From: Sulfurimonas sp.
GTDB lineage: Bacteria > Campylobacterota > Campylobacteria > Campylobacterales > Sulfurimonadaceae
Reading direction: 5' to 3'
Assembly (NCBI GenBank): GCA_021157665.1
Contig: JAGGWE010000185.1
Coordinates: 1-12,525, forward strand
Length of the DNA stretch: 12,525 bases
Shown here: positions 1 through 6,712 of the stretch, in pieces
Position numbering within the stretch: the first letter of the stretch is position 1
Layout of the letters: each line of letters opens with the position of its first letter
Notes under the pieces: generated by a model
Told to the model about the DNA's origin: nothing
What the model saw: the letters and a program-made list of their open reading frames with translations, nothing else
Databases searched by the model: none
Made by a program: the position numbers and the translations under genes

Positions 1-554
1 TCTTCATCTACGCTACTCTCTTTAATTACAACTTGTTGTTCTACATCAGGTTTTGGATAATTAAATTCTAAAGAGATAAATCTTTGTTTTGTACTTGGTT
101 TCATCCCTTTTAAAACATTTTGATAACCTGGATTGTATGATACTACAAGCATAAAGTCTGGATGAGCCTCTATCACTTCACCTGTTCTATCTATTGGTAA
201 AACTCTACGATAATCTGCAAGTGAGTGAAGTATAACTGTAGTATCTTTTCTAGCTTCAATTATCTCATCAAGATAACATATACCACCCTCTCTTACAGCT
301 TTAGTTAGAGGTCCATCTTGCCAATATGTTCCATTTTCATCTATAAGGTGACGACCAAGTAAGTCTGCTGCACTTAAGTCATCATGACATACTACAGTAT
401 ATACTTTACGACCTAGTTTTTCACCCATATATTCTATAAATCTAGTTTTACCACAACCTGTTGGTCCTTTTATAAGAACTGGTAAATTCATACTTGCAGA
501 TGCTTCAAAAAGTTCCACTTCATTTGATTGTGCTAAATAATAAGTTTGTGACAT
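1..554 (-). CDS. norQ: NorQ/CbbQ-family AAA+ ATPase, NO reductase activation (3' end cut by window edge)
   Basis: The first 184 residues of a MoxR-class AAA+ ATPase are visible; the family is about 260-270 residues, so the C-terminal third lies beyond base 1. Seen: Walker A GPTGCGKT at residues 30-37, Walker B ICYLDE at 92-97, a sensor-1-type asparagine in SYNPGYQ (N141), and a KQRF arginine (R158) in the arginine-finger region. In known nor operons NorQ works with the vWA protein NorD to insert or activate the non-haem iron of NorB, probably as a hexamer on the cytoplasmic membrane face. It follows norD by 15 bases, with an AAAGG ribosome binding site six bases before the ATG, so it is the fourth gene of norCBDQ. 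The related CbbQ activates Rubisco, but the neighbours make the NO reductase role much more likely. Confidence 0.93.
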   Translation of the reverse strand, partial: MSQTYYLAQSNEVELFEASASMNLPVLIKGPTGCGKTRFIEYMGEKLGRKVYTVVCHDDLSAADLLGRHLIDENGTYWQDGPLTKAVREGGICYLDEIIEARKDTTVILHSLADYRRVLPIDRTGEVIEAHPDFMLVVSYNPGYQNVLKGMKPSTKQRFISLEFNYPKPDVEQQVVIKESSVDE

Positions 555-569
555 TTTTTTCCTTTGTGA

Positions 570-2363
570 CTACTTTGTTAAATTTATATAAACTTCTGGT
601 ATTACTTTTGGTAGTTTCTGACCATCTCTAACCACTGCATATCCATTTCTTCCAAAAAGATACCCTAGATACTCTTTTGCTTCTACATCAACAGTTATAC
701 AAAATGGTGTTATACCTTTTTTTCTTACCTCTTCGATAGCTTTTTTTGTATCTTCTATACCATATCTACCATCATATCTATCTTCATCATTTGGTTTACC
801 ATCACTAATTATTAACAATAACTTGTTGGCACTTTGTTGTTTATCTAAAATCTTTGTAGATTCTCGTATGGCTGCACCTAGTCTTGTGTAATAATATGGT
901 TGCATAGCATCAATTCTACCACGAATTAAATCATCATATTTATCTTTAAAGTTTTTAATAATATTAAAATAAACTTTTTTGTTTTGTAAAGATGAAAAAG
1001 AATAGATAGCAAATTTATCTTCTAGTTTTTCCATCGCTTCACTAAATACTATTAGTCCATCTTTTATAACATCTATTATTCGTACATCTTGGGTAATTCC
1101 ACCCTCTGTTGAGAGTGAAACATCTGCTAAAATAAGAGTAGCCATATCTCTGGTTTTTTTCTCATAAGTTGTATAGAATTTTTGATGATGCATAGATTTA
1201 TTTTGATGACCAAGATATTCTATCCATGTATCCATATTAATCTCATCACCATAAGGTAGATTGTCATTTTTAATTCTATCAAGTTCAAGTAAATCTAACT
1301 CTCCTTGAATTTTTCTAACTGTACTTTTTAATCTTTGTGGTAATTTTATAGGAGTAACATTTAGAGTTATCTGTGGTTTTATTCGTACATAATTTATGAG
1401 ATAATCTTTTTTTCTGTAATCCCATTCATCTATGAAATGCCCTTTACCTAAAGGATAGATTTCTGTCATATCAGGTACAAGGTCTAAATCCATTTTTATA
1501 CGAGAAGATAGATTAGCTTGTTTTTTACCTAGTGTTATTTCATCTAAATCTTCTGCATGATATAAAGCATCTTCATCAAAACTATCATCTTCCATTCTAT
1601 CAACATTTACTTGTTCAAAAATACTCATTAAAGATTCAGGTAAGAAAGCTAAAAAACCATCAGTTTCACGGTTGTCATCCAACTCATTTGTTTTCTTTTT
1701 CATATCAAGAGTATCAGTTTTTTCATCATCTTCTCTTGTCGGGTCTTCTTCCTCTTCTTCTGTACTATTTGTTTTACTTGTACCTATAACAGGTGGATAT
1801 ATCCACATTGGATTTGGGTAATCATTTATTAAGTCTTCATTGTTTTTTTCATCTAAAGAGTTAATAAATGACAACTGTTCAAATTGTTCAGTTAAGTAAT
1901 TTGTTGAATTTTTGTGAAATGTTTTAAAACCCTTATATCTATCTATTAAGAATGAACTTGCTTCACTGTTTTGGGAGATAAGATTGTCGCTAGTTATATC
2001 TACTCTTGCTGCCATTGCAATAAGCCAATAGTATAACATCTCATTTTCTTCTTTTGTTGGGAAATATGCGAATGATGCTGGTAGATAGATAGATTCTTTA
2101 TCTTGCCATGTAAGAAAAAACTCTTTACCTAAAAATGATATTTTTTGTAATAAAGTTCTTGAAGTTTCAACATATCTTTTATCTGTTACTTGTAATTCTT
2201 TACCCTTTTCACCACCCATTAGGTGATGAAAAATGTTTAAGGATTTACTAATATCTGAAAAGTAAACTCTTTCACTTTCGTGAAATTTGTTTACTTTTCT
2301 GTTTAGGAATTTATCCCAAACTTTACCAATAGTCTCCTCAAATTCTAAGAAATACTTAAGCAT
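570..2363 (-). CDS. norD: NorD, von Willebrand factor A domain protein for NO reductase maturation
   Basis: A 597-residue soluble protein whose C-terminal third is a vWA domain. The MIDAS metal site is intact: DVSLS at residues 414-418, T493 in the TRLGAA segment, and D521 in IISDGKP. The middle (about 197-275) is a highly acidic linker with a run of five glutamates from residue 202, many aspartates, and little predicted structure. NorD is thought to be the substrate-specific adaptor that pairs with the ATPase NorQ to assemble the active site of NorB. Its ATG overlaps the end of norB by 8 bases, implying translational coupling, and norQ follows 15 bases downstream. The order B-D-Q differs from the classic B-Q-D. 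No signal peptide or membrane segment is evident, as expected for a cytoplasmic factor. Confidence 0.9.
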   Translation of the reverse strand: MLKYFLEFEETIGKVWDKFLNRKVNKFHESERVYFSDISKSLNIFHHLMGGEKGKELQVTDKRYVETSRTLLQKISFLGKEFFLTWQDKESIYLPASFAYFPTKEENEMLYYWLIAMAARVDITSDNLISQNSEASSFLIDRYKGFKTFHKNSTNYLTEQFEQLSFINSLDEKNNEDLINDYPNPMWIYPPVIGTSKTNSTEEEEEDPTREDDEKTDTLDMKKKTNELDDNRETDGFLAFLPESLMSIFEQVNVDRMEDDSFDEDALYHAEDLDEITLGKKQANLSSRIKMDLDLVPDMTEIYPLGKGHFIDEWDYRKKDYLINYVRIKPQITLNVTPIKLPQRLKSTVRKIQGELDLLELDRIKNDNLPYGDEINMDTWIEYLGHQNKSMHHQKFYTTYEKKTRDMATLILADVSLSTEGGITQDVRIIDVIKDGLIVFSEAMEKLEDKFAIYSFSSLQNKKVYFNIIKNFKDKYDDLIRGRIDAMQPYYYTRLGAAIRESTKILDKQQSANKLLLIISDGKPNDEDRYDGRYGIEDTKKAIEEVRKKGITPFCITVDVEAKEYLGYLFGRNGYAVVRDGQKLPKVIPEVYINLTK

Positions 2364-3726
2364 TCTCTTCTTTCATAAAGAAACTAGAGAAGTAAGTCAA
2401 TAGTCCTGCAAGAACAAGAACACCAAATGCAGCACGAATAGTATAGATACCCGCAATTGATTCTTGTGATTCCATAAAGCCTATAAGATCAGTACCAACT
2501 CTTTGATCTAAAATCTGAACAATACCAGCAGCACTTAGAGCTAATGTAAGACCTATCATACCAATGTTCATCATCCAGAATGAAGTTAATTCTCTTTTTT
2601 GTGCCGGTTTAGAGTTACCATGAGGTCTTCCTCTCATAATTGGCATAGCATAAGAAATCATAGTAAACATAATCATGATATATGCACCATAAAAAGATAA
2701 GTGACCGTGTGCAGCAGTTAATTGAGTACCATGAGTAAACATATTAACAGGTGCTAATGTATGGAAGAATCCCCAAACTCCAGCTCCAATGAAAGCTATC
2801 ACAGCAGTACCTTTCGCCCATGTAAGAGCTATTTCATTTTCATGTTGTATTTTTCTATCTCTTGCCATAGTGAATGCAAAAAGAATCATTAAGAAGAACG
2901 GTAAAGGCTCAACTGCAGATGAGATAGACCCAATCCATAACCAATACTCAGGAGCACCCATAAAGAAAAAGTGGTGACCAGTTCCAAGGATACCAGATAC
3001 CATAGTCATAGCGATGATTAGGTATAACCATTTATCAATATGCTCTCTATCAACACCAGTAGTTTTGATAAGTACGAAAGCTAAGATTGCACCCATAATA
3101 AGTTCCCAAGTAGCTTCAACCCAAAGGTGAACTGTAAACCACCAGAAAAATTTATCCATGATAAGGTTTTCAGGAACATAAAATGCGAATAAAAAGAAAA
3201 CAGCTAAACCTAATAGACCTGTAATTAATACAGTTGTAATAACAGTTCTTCTACCTAATAGTACAGTCATTATTGTATTGAATACATAAGACACAACAAC
3301 AAGAACGATACCAACTTTTGTAGGTAATGGTTGTTCTAAAAATTCTCTACCCATAGTAGGTAAAAGATTATTAAAAGTAAGTTCTGTCAATGTTGCATAA
3401 GGAACAAATAAGTAACCTAAAATTGTAGCAACACCAGCTGCTGCAAATACCCAGAATGTAATTATTGCTAATTTAGGACTCCAAAGTTCTCTTTCAGCTT
3501 CTTCAGGGATTAAATAGTATGTTGCACCCATAAATCCATTTAAAAGTAATACAATCAATAAGTTTGTGTGAACCATTCTTAAAACATTAAATGGAACTAA
3601 TGGGAATAAAAAATCACCATACAAATATTGGATTGCCATAAGCAAACCAAATAAAATTTCTCCAGCAAGAAGAATTAATGCAAAAATAAAATACGGTTTT
3701 GCTACCGCTTGTGAACTATATTTCAT
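2356..3726 (-). CDS. norB: Nitric oxide reductase large subunit NorB (cytochrome-c-dependent type)
   Basis: Haem-copper-oxidase family membrane protein of 456 residues with about twelve transmembrane helices. It reduces two NO to N2O, with electrons arriving through NorC. All key ligands can be seen: H53 and H342 for low-spin haem b, H340 for haem b3, and H200, H251, H252 plus E204 for the non-haem iron. E273, in AVEPLP, matches the conserved proton-pathway glutamate. Positions are offset by exactly seven from the numbering I recall for the Pseudomonas enzyme, so the core has no insertions. There is no N-terminal quinol-oxidase-type extension, so this is cNor rather than qNor. It starts 8 bases after norC, and its AGGAG ribosome binding site overlaps the norC stop. 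The end overlaps norD by 8 bases. Confidence 0.97.
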   Translation of the reverse strand: MKYSSQAVAKPYFIFALILLAGEILFGLLMAIQYLYGDFLFPLVPFNVLRMVHTNLLIVLLLNGFMGATYYLIPEEAERELWSPKLAIITFWVFAAAGVATILGYLFVPYATLTELTFNNLLPTMGREFLEQPLPTKVGIVLVVVSYVFNTIMTVLLGRRTVITTVLITGLLGLAVFFLFAFYVPENLIMDKFFWWFTVHLWVEATWELIMGAILAFVLIKTTGVDREHIDKWLYLIIAMTMVSGILGTGHHFFFMGAPEYWLWIGSISSAVEPLPFFLMILFAFTMARDRKIQHENEIALTWAKGTAVIAFIGAGVWGFFHTLAPVNMFTHGTQLTAAHGHLSFYGAYIMIMFTMISYAMPIMRGRPHGNSKPAQKRELTSFWMMNIGMIGLTLALSAAGIVQILDQRVGTDLIGFMESQESIAGIYTIRAAFGVLVLAGLLTYFSSFFMKEENA

Positions 3727-3734
3727 AATATCTC

Positions 3735-4181
3735 CTATCCTTCAATTGTAGGTGGCCATTCATTGGCATCTATTTTAGATGTCCAAATTAAGAAATCAGA
3801 AAGGTTATCTACTTCTTCATTACTTAAATTAAATTGTGGCATCTTTCTTCTGTTTGGTGTGTCTAATGGTTGTGCAGCCATCCAGCCTTGCATGTATGCT
3901 TTAAATGCTGACTCATCAGATGCTCCCCTTCTTTGGAATACATTCATAAGTTCAGGTGCATAGTATGCCCCCTCTCCAACAATTGTATGGCAACCAACAC
4001 AGTTGTATTTTTCCCAAAGTTTTTTACCATGAACAACATTTTCAGTCATGTTTACTTCATTTGATCGTTCTGGTATTTGATGTACAGTATCAAAAGTTAA
4101 GGCAATAAATATTAATAGGGCGAATGTCCCACCACCATAATAAATATTCTTTGCCATACTTTTCGTTATACGCTCAGTCAT
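3735..4181 (-). CDS. norC: Nitric oxide reductase cytochrome c subunit NorC
   Basis: A 148-residue membrane-anchored monohaem cytochrome c that passes electrons from periplasmic carriers to the haem b of NorB. One transmembrane anchor spans about residues 15-34. The haem c site is CVGCH at 61-65, and the axial methionine is M114 in RRKMPQF. The segment GEGAYYAPELMNVF after the haem site is typical of NorC. Length and architecture match the family (about 145-150). An AAAGGAT ribosome binding site precedes the ATG. It is the first gene of the minus-strand nor operon and is transcribed away from norE across a 115-base control region. Confidence 0.96.
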   Translation of the reverse strand: MTERITKSMAKNIYYGGGTFALLIFIALTFDTVHQIPERSNEVNMTENVVHGKKLWEKYNCVGCHTIVGEGAYYAPELMNVFQRRGASDESAFKAYMQGWMAAQPLDTPNRRKMPQFNLSNEEVDNLSDFLIWTSKIDANEWPPTIEG

Positions 4182-4201
4182 AGATAATCCTTTTTGAAAT
4201 T

Positions 4202-4231
4202 CTATTATTAGAATAATAGTTATTGAAATAA
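4202..4231. promoter_or_regulatory. Two adjacent dyads in the norC/norE divergent control region, candidate operator
   Basis: A perfect inverted repeat, CTATTATT-AG-AATAATAG, occupies 4202-4219. Four bases after its TTATT-AG-AATAA core (4205-4216) is a second copy of the same shape, TTATT-GA-AATAA (4220-4231), so the centres are 15 bases apart. The pair lies 21-50 bases upstream of the norC start and overlaps possible -10 sequence for norC (TATTAT on the minus strand, 4213-4218), the right place for a repressor. The obvious candidate ligand is the Rrf2 regulator three genes away. It does not fit the TTGAT-N4-ATCAA Fnr pattern. AT richness raises the chance of accidental dyads, so function is inferred. 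Confidence 0.5.
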
Positions 4232-4273
4232 TACTTAATTTAATTTTAATTCTATATTAAAGTAGTAATTAAA

Positions 4274-4290
4274 TATAATTATTATACTAT
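4274..4290 (+). promoter_or_regulatory. Promoter of norE-norF-rrf2 operon
   Basis: Two overlapping -10 candidates precede norE: TATAAT at 4274-4279 and TATACT at 4283-4288. No convincing -35 hexamer is seen, which is common in this phylum. With the second box, transcription would start at about 4295-4297, i.e. at the norE ATG itself. Confidence 0.45.
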
Positions 4291-4296
4291 CCGTTT

Positions 4297-4884
4297 ATGA
4301 AAACTTTAAAAAATCAATATCCTCCTGGCGATTTTGCCGTTTGGATTATAATTTATGTGGAACTGATAACATTCTCTGGGTTGTTTTTAGGATACGCTTT
4401 TTCAAGAAGAGGTGATATAGAGTTATTTAATGCTTCTCAGCTTCTTTTAGATCAACGAATGGGCTTTATTAATACTCTTATATTAATTACTAGTAGTTAT
4501 TTTGTGGTTAAAGCAGTTCATACTATAAAATCTATGGGAGCGGACAAAGAAGAGGCTAGTAGAAAAGCTGCTTTATGGCTTTTAGGCTCAATAGGTCTAG
4601 GTGGAATGTTTTTAGTAATAAAAATGATTGAATTTACTGGTAAATATGCAGAGGGTATTAATTTAAGTACAAATACTTTTTTTATGTTTTATTTTCTTTC
4701 TACAGCATTTCATTTTTGTCATGTTTTACTTGGTACTATTGTTTTATTTAATTTATATCAAAAAACAAAGATTGGTGGTTATACACCAGCTGATCATGTG
4801 GGGCTAGAGAGTGGTGCTTCATATTGGCATATGGTAGATTTACTTTGGATAGTTCTTTTTCCATTAATATATATAATAAGGTAA
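4297..4884 (+). CDS. norE: NorE, cytochrome c oxidase subunit III-like membrane protein
   Basis: A 195-residue protein of the haem-copper oxidase subunit III family with five predicted transmembrane segments (about 13-35, 57-76, 93-113, 125-152, 174-194). Family hallmarks are PPGD near the N terminus, TAFHFCHVLLG at 136-146, and SYWHMVDLLWIVLFPLIY at 175-192. NorE-type proteins accompany cNor and appear to improve its activity or stability without being catalytic. The location next to norCB and upstream of norF favours NorE over a true cytochrome oxidase subunit, since no subunit I or II genes are nearby. The ATG at 4297 matches the family N terminus, but no purine-rich ribosome binding site precedes it. 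norF starts one base after its stop. Confidence 0.88.
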   Translation: MKTLKNQYPPGDFAVWIIIYVELITFSGLFLGYAFSRRGDIELFNASQLLLDQRMGFINTLILITSSYFVVKAVHTIKSMGADKEEASRKAALWLLGSIGLGGMFLVIKMIEFTGKYAEGINLSTNTFFMFYFLSTAFHFCHVLLGTIVLFNLYQKTKIGGYTPADHVGLESGASYWHMVDLLWIVLFPLIYIIR

Positions 4885-4885
4885 G

Positions 4886-5140
4886 ATGATGGATGTAATT
4901 ACTAGAATATGGATAGCATTAGTAGGATTTACCATTTTTGCCTTTTTACTTGGATGGTTAAAACTTGTTTCATTGATAGGAGTTGGTATATTATTGTTTA
5001 CCACTTTTCTTAAAGGTCAGTTGGTTATAGATTATTTTATGGGATTAAATGAAGTAGAATTAAAATACAGAGTTATTCCAACAATATGGCTAGGAATTGT
5101 TATATCATTAATTGCTGTTGCTTATTATTTACCAGTATAA
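4886..5140 (+). CDS. norF: NorF-like small membrane protein (cytochrome oxidase subunit IV-like)
   Basis: An 84-residue hydrophobic protein with three predicted transmembrane helices (about 8-26, 28-50, 63-82). The FLKGQLVIDYFMGLNEV segment after helix 2 is the signature of prokaryotic subunit-IV-like proteins found beside NorE. NorF is regarded as an accessory factor for full NO reductase activity. An AAGG at 4878-4881 precedes a double ATG; the second ATG (4889) has the better spacing, so the protein may begin one residue later. The gene sits one base after norE and 14 bases before the Rrf2 gene, in one operon. Confidence 0.8.
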   Translation: MMDVITRIWIALVGFTIFAFLLGWLKLVSLIGVGILLFTTFLKGQLVIDYFMGLNEVELKYRVIPTIWLGIVISLIAVAYYLPV

Positions 5141-5154
5141 AAAATAGGATTTTT

Positions 5155-5562
5155 ATGAAATTAAGTACTACATCTCAATATGCTATTAGGGTTATGATTT
5201 TTATTTCTCAAAATTCTGATATAAAGATATTCCATGCTAAAGAGATTTCTGAAAAATTATCTATACCATATAAGTACCTTACTAAAATTATGAGTAAGTT
5301 AGTAGAAGCTAATATAATAACTTCTACTAGAGGTAGAGAAGGTGGTTATAGTATCGCAAAAAAATCAGTAAATATTAAAATGATAGATTTAGTTAAAGCT
5401 GTAGATGACTCTCTTCATGACACTACTTGTGTACTTGGAATAGGTCTTTGTAATGAAAATAAAAAATGTGCTTTACATGATGAGTGGAGAGAACCAAAAG
5501 AATCAATGTTGAATATGTTTTGTAATACAACTTTGAAAGATGTTAGTGAAGAAGCTAGTTAA
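5155..5562 (+). CDS. Rrf2-family transcription regulator, NsrR-like candidate NO sensor
   Basis: A 135-residue protein with the N-terminal winged helix of the Rrf2 family (MKLSTTSQYAIRVM, then AKEISEKLSIPYKYLTKIMSKL, then RGREGGY). Three cysteines, C92, C99 and C105, followed by LHDEW, form the usual iron-sulfur cluster motif; a fourth, C123, is outside it. Spacing is CX6CX5C, close to but not identical with IscR (CX5CX5C) or E. coli NsrR (CX4CX5C) as I recall them. Members sense NO or cluster status through the [Fe-S] centre and bind AT-rich dyads. I chose ATG 5155 because it gives the canonical MKLST start and has AGGAT five bases upstream; an in-frame ATG at 5086 lies inside norF and adds a cysteine-rich leader foreign to the family. 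Co-transcription with norEF makes NO-responsive control of this locus likely, but the target is inferred. Confidence 0.85.
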   Translation: MKLSTTSQYAIRVMIFISQNSDIKIFHAKEISEKLSIPYKYLTKIMSKLVEANIITSTRGREGGYSIAKKSVNIKMIDLVKAVDDSLHDTTCVLGIGLCNENKKCALHDEWREPKESMLNMFCNTTLKDVSEEAS

Positions 5563-5581
5563 ATAAATAACTAAGCAACTA

Positions 5582-5608
5582 ACTAAAGTATCTTTAAGAT
5601 ACCTTAGT
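5582..5608. terminator. Inverted repeat between convergent rrf2 and hsrA, possible bidirectional terminator
   Basis: Two 13-base arms (5582-5594 and 5596-5608) pair around base 5595 with one mismatch, which becomes a G-U pair in RNA of the minus strand. The repeat overlaps the hsrA stop codon. Neither side has a clear T-run, so termination is plausible but unproven. Confidence 0.4.
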
Positions 5609-6278
5609 CAAGTTCTTTTGGAAAACAAAATCTATATCCACGACGACGAACAGTTTCAATAGTTGTAATACTTAATGGTTTATCCATTTTTTGTCTAATT
5701 TGGTTGATAGCAACCTCAATTACATTTGGAGTAACTAATTCTGGTTCTTCCCAGATTGCGTCAAGAAGTTGTTCTTTAGAAACGATTTGATCTCTATGAC
5801 GAGCTAAGTGAGTAAGAACTTCAAAAGGTTTACCTTTTAATTCTATATCAGTTTCTTTGTAAGTAATTTTTTCCTCTTCAGGGTTGATTGTTAAATCTTC
5901 AATTTCGATAATGTTACTACCACCAAAACGAAGACGAGCTTCAATTCTAGCTATTAAAACATCAAAATCAAATGGTTTTCTAATATAATCATCAGCACCA
6001 CTTCTTAAAGCTTCGATTTCACTTTCGTTATCATCTCTAGCAGAGATTACAACTACAACAGTTTTTGGAGTATTTGATTTAATATCACCAATAATATCAA
6101 TAGAGTTTCCATCTGGAAGCATCCAATCCATAAGTACTAAATCGTAATTACGAATATCAAGGTAATACTCTCCATCTTTAAGAGTTTCTACTACATCGCT
6201 TTGGTAACCGTATTCTTTAAGTCCCTCTGCAAGCATTTTGTTTAATGTTACTTCATCTTCAATGATAAGAATGCGCAT
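5604..6278 (-). CDS. hsrA: HsrA/CosR-like OmpR-family response regulator
   Basis: A 224-residue two-domain regulator: receiver (1-120) and winged-helix DNA-binding domain (about 125-220). The segment GKPFEVLTHLARHRDQIVSK and what follows, through TVRRRGYRF, is nearly the same as Helicobacter HsrA (HP1043) and Campylobacter CosR as I remember them. Those are orphan, essential regulators of redox, metabolic and oxidative-stress genes that act without phosphorylation. Unlike HP1043, this receiver has a complete acidic pocket: E7/D8, D51 in MDWMLPDG, S79 and K101. No histidine kinase is adjacent, so it is an orphan here too. AGGAAC at 6285-6290 sits six bases before the ATG. The gene is convergent with the Rrf2 gene; proximity to the nor locus fits redox regulation but does not prove it. 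Confidence 0.92.
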   Translation of the reverse strand: MRILIIEDEVTLNKMLAEGLKEYGYQSDVVETLKDGEYYLDIRNYDLVLMDWMLPDGNSIDIIGDIKSNTPKTVVVVISARDDNESEIEALRSGADDYIRKPFDFDVLIARIEARLRFGGSNIIEIEDLTINPEEEKITYKETDIELKGKPFEVLTHLARHRDQIVSKEQLLDAIWEEPELVTPNVIEVAINQIRQKMDKPLSITTIETVRRRGYRFCFPKELD

Positions 6279-6314
6279 TAATATGTTCCTATATGTCTTA
6301 TTTATTTTGATGGA

Positions 6315-6320
6315 ATTGTA
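6315..6320 (-). promoter_or_regulatory. -10 element of hsrA promoter
   Basis: On the minus strand a TACAAT box, preceded by TATGA as in an extended -10, lies 36 bases upstream of the hsrA ATG. No good -35 is seen. Confidence 0.45.
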
Positions 6321-6338
6321 TCATAATTTTAGCTTACT

Positions 6339-6375
6339 TTAAAGTTTTTTTCAATTTTCTTTAAAAAAACTTTAA
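6339..6375. repeat. AT-rich perfect inverted repeat between folB and hsrA
   Basis: Arms 6339-6351 (TTAAAGTTTTTTT) and 6363-6375 pair perfectly over 13 bases around an 11-base loop. It lies 8 bases past the folB stop and about 60 bases upstream of hsrA. It could end plsY-folB transcription or lie in the hsrA upstream control region. The stem is almost all A-U, hence weak. Confidence 0.4.
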
Positions 6376-6382
6376 CTTTTAA

Positions 6383-6712
6383 TTAAGAATTGAATGAGTA
6401 GGAATTCGCCACACTAACCTTACAGTCGGGGAGTATAGAGGGTTTTGTTATTTTTAAATTTAGAGTGTTAATAATTAAAAATTCTTTTTTTAGTTCTTTA
6501 CTTAAATAGTTTAAAGCATCTTCAATTAGAAGAAATTTGTTTTCTATCATTAGTGATTTTAATAAATTTCTTACTTGGGCATAATTGATAAATTTATCTT
6601 TATAGTGATAGTCGATAATAAGATTTATGATTACATCTTGAGGTGTAACTCTCTCAAAATCTAAAATCCCAATAATACACTGGAATTTTAAATCTTCTAT
6701 ATAGATAGTCAC
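6383..6712 (-). CDS. folB: Dihydroneopterin aldolase (folate synthesis)
   Basis: A 109-residue protein of the FolB family, which splits 7,8-dihydroneopterin into 6-hydroxymethyl-dihydropterin and glycolaldehyde in tetrahydrofolate synthesis. Family features in order are IYIEDLKFQCIIGILDFER (3-21) with the catalytic-site glutamate E20, the NYAQVR segment (43-48), LLIEDALNYLS (61-71), and the closing LKITKPSILP with catalytic K90. Length is slightly short of the usual ~120 but complete. It starts with GTG: the plsY stop and folB start share one base (TAGTG at 6714-6710), so translation is probably coupled to plsY. The pairing of plsY and folB has no direct metabolic logic. Confidence 0.85.
   Translation of the reverse strand: MTIYIEDLKFQCIIGILDFERVTPQDVIINLIIDYHYKDKFINYAQVRNLLKSLMIENKFLLIEDALNYLSKELKKEFLIINTLNLKITKPSILPDCKVSVANSYSFNS

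Noticed and set aside
1532..1789. Plus-strand open frame of 85 residues
   Set aside because: Antisense to the acidic linker region of norD; its leucine/histidine-rich composition comes from the complement of acidic codons.
2356..3726. Possibility that norB is a quinol-type qNor or NO dismutase
   Set aside because: No N-terminal fused extension is present, norC is adjacent, and all cNor ligands, including the haem and iron histidines and E204/E273, are intact.
4822..4833. ATTGGCATATGG, a two-mismatch relative of the repeated 12-base word
   Set aside because: It falls in the strongly conserved YWHMV motif of norE, so the protein explains it; two-mismatch matches are much less significant than exact ones.
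5086..5154. Longer start for the Rrf2 regulator
   Set aside because: It would add 23 cysteine-rich residues inside norF without a ribosome binding site; ATG 5155 gives the standard family N terminus and has AGGAT.
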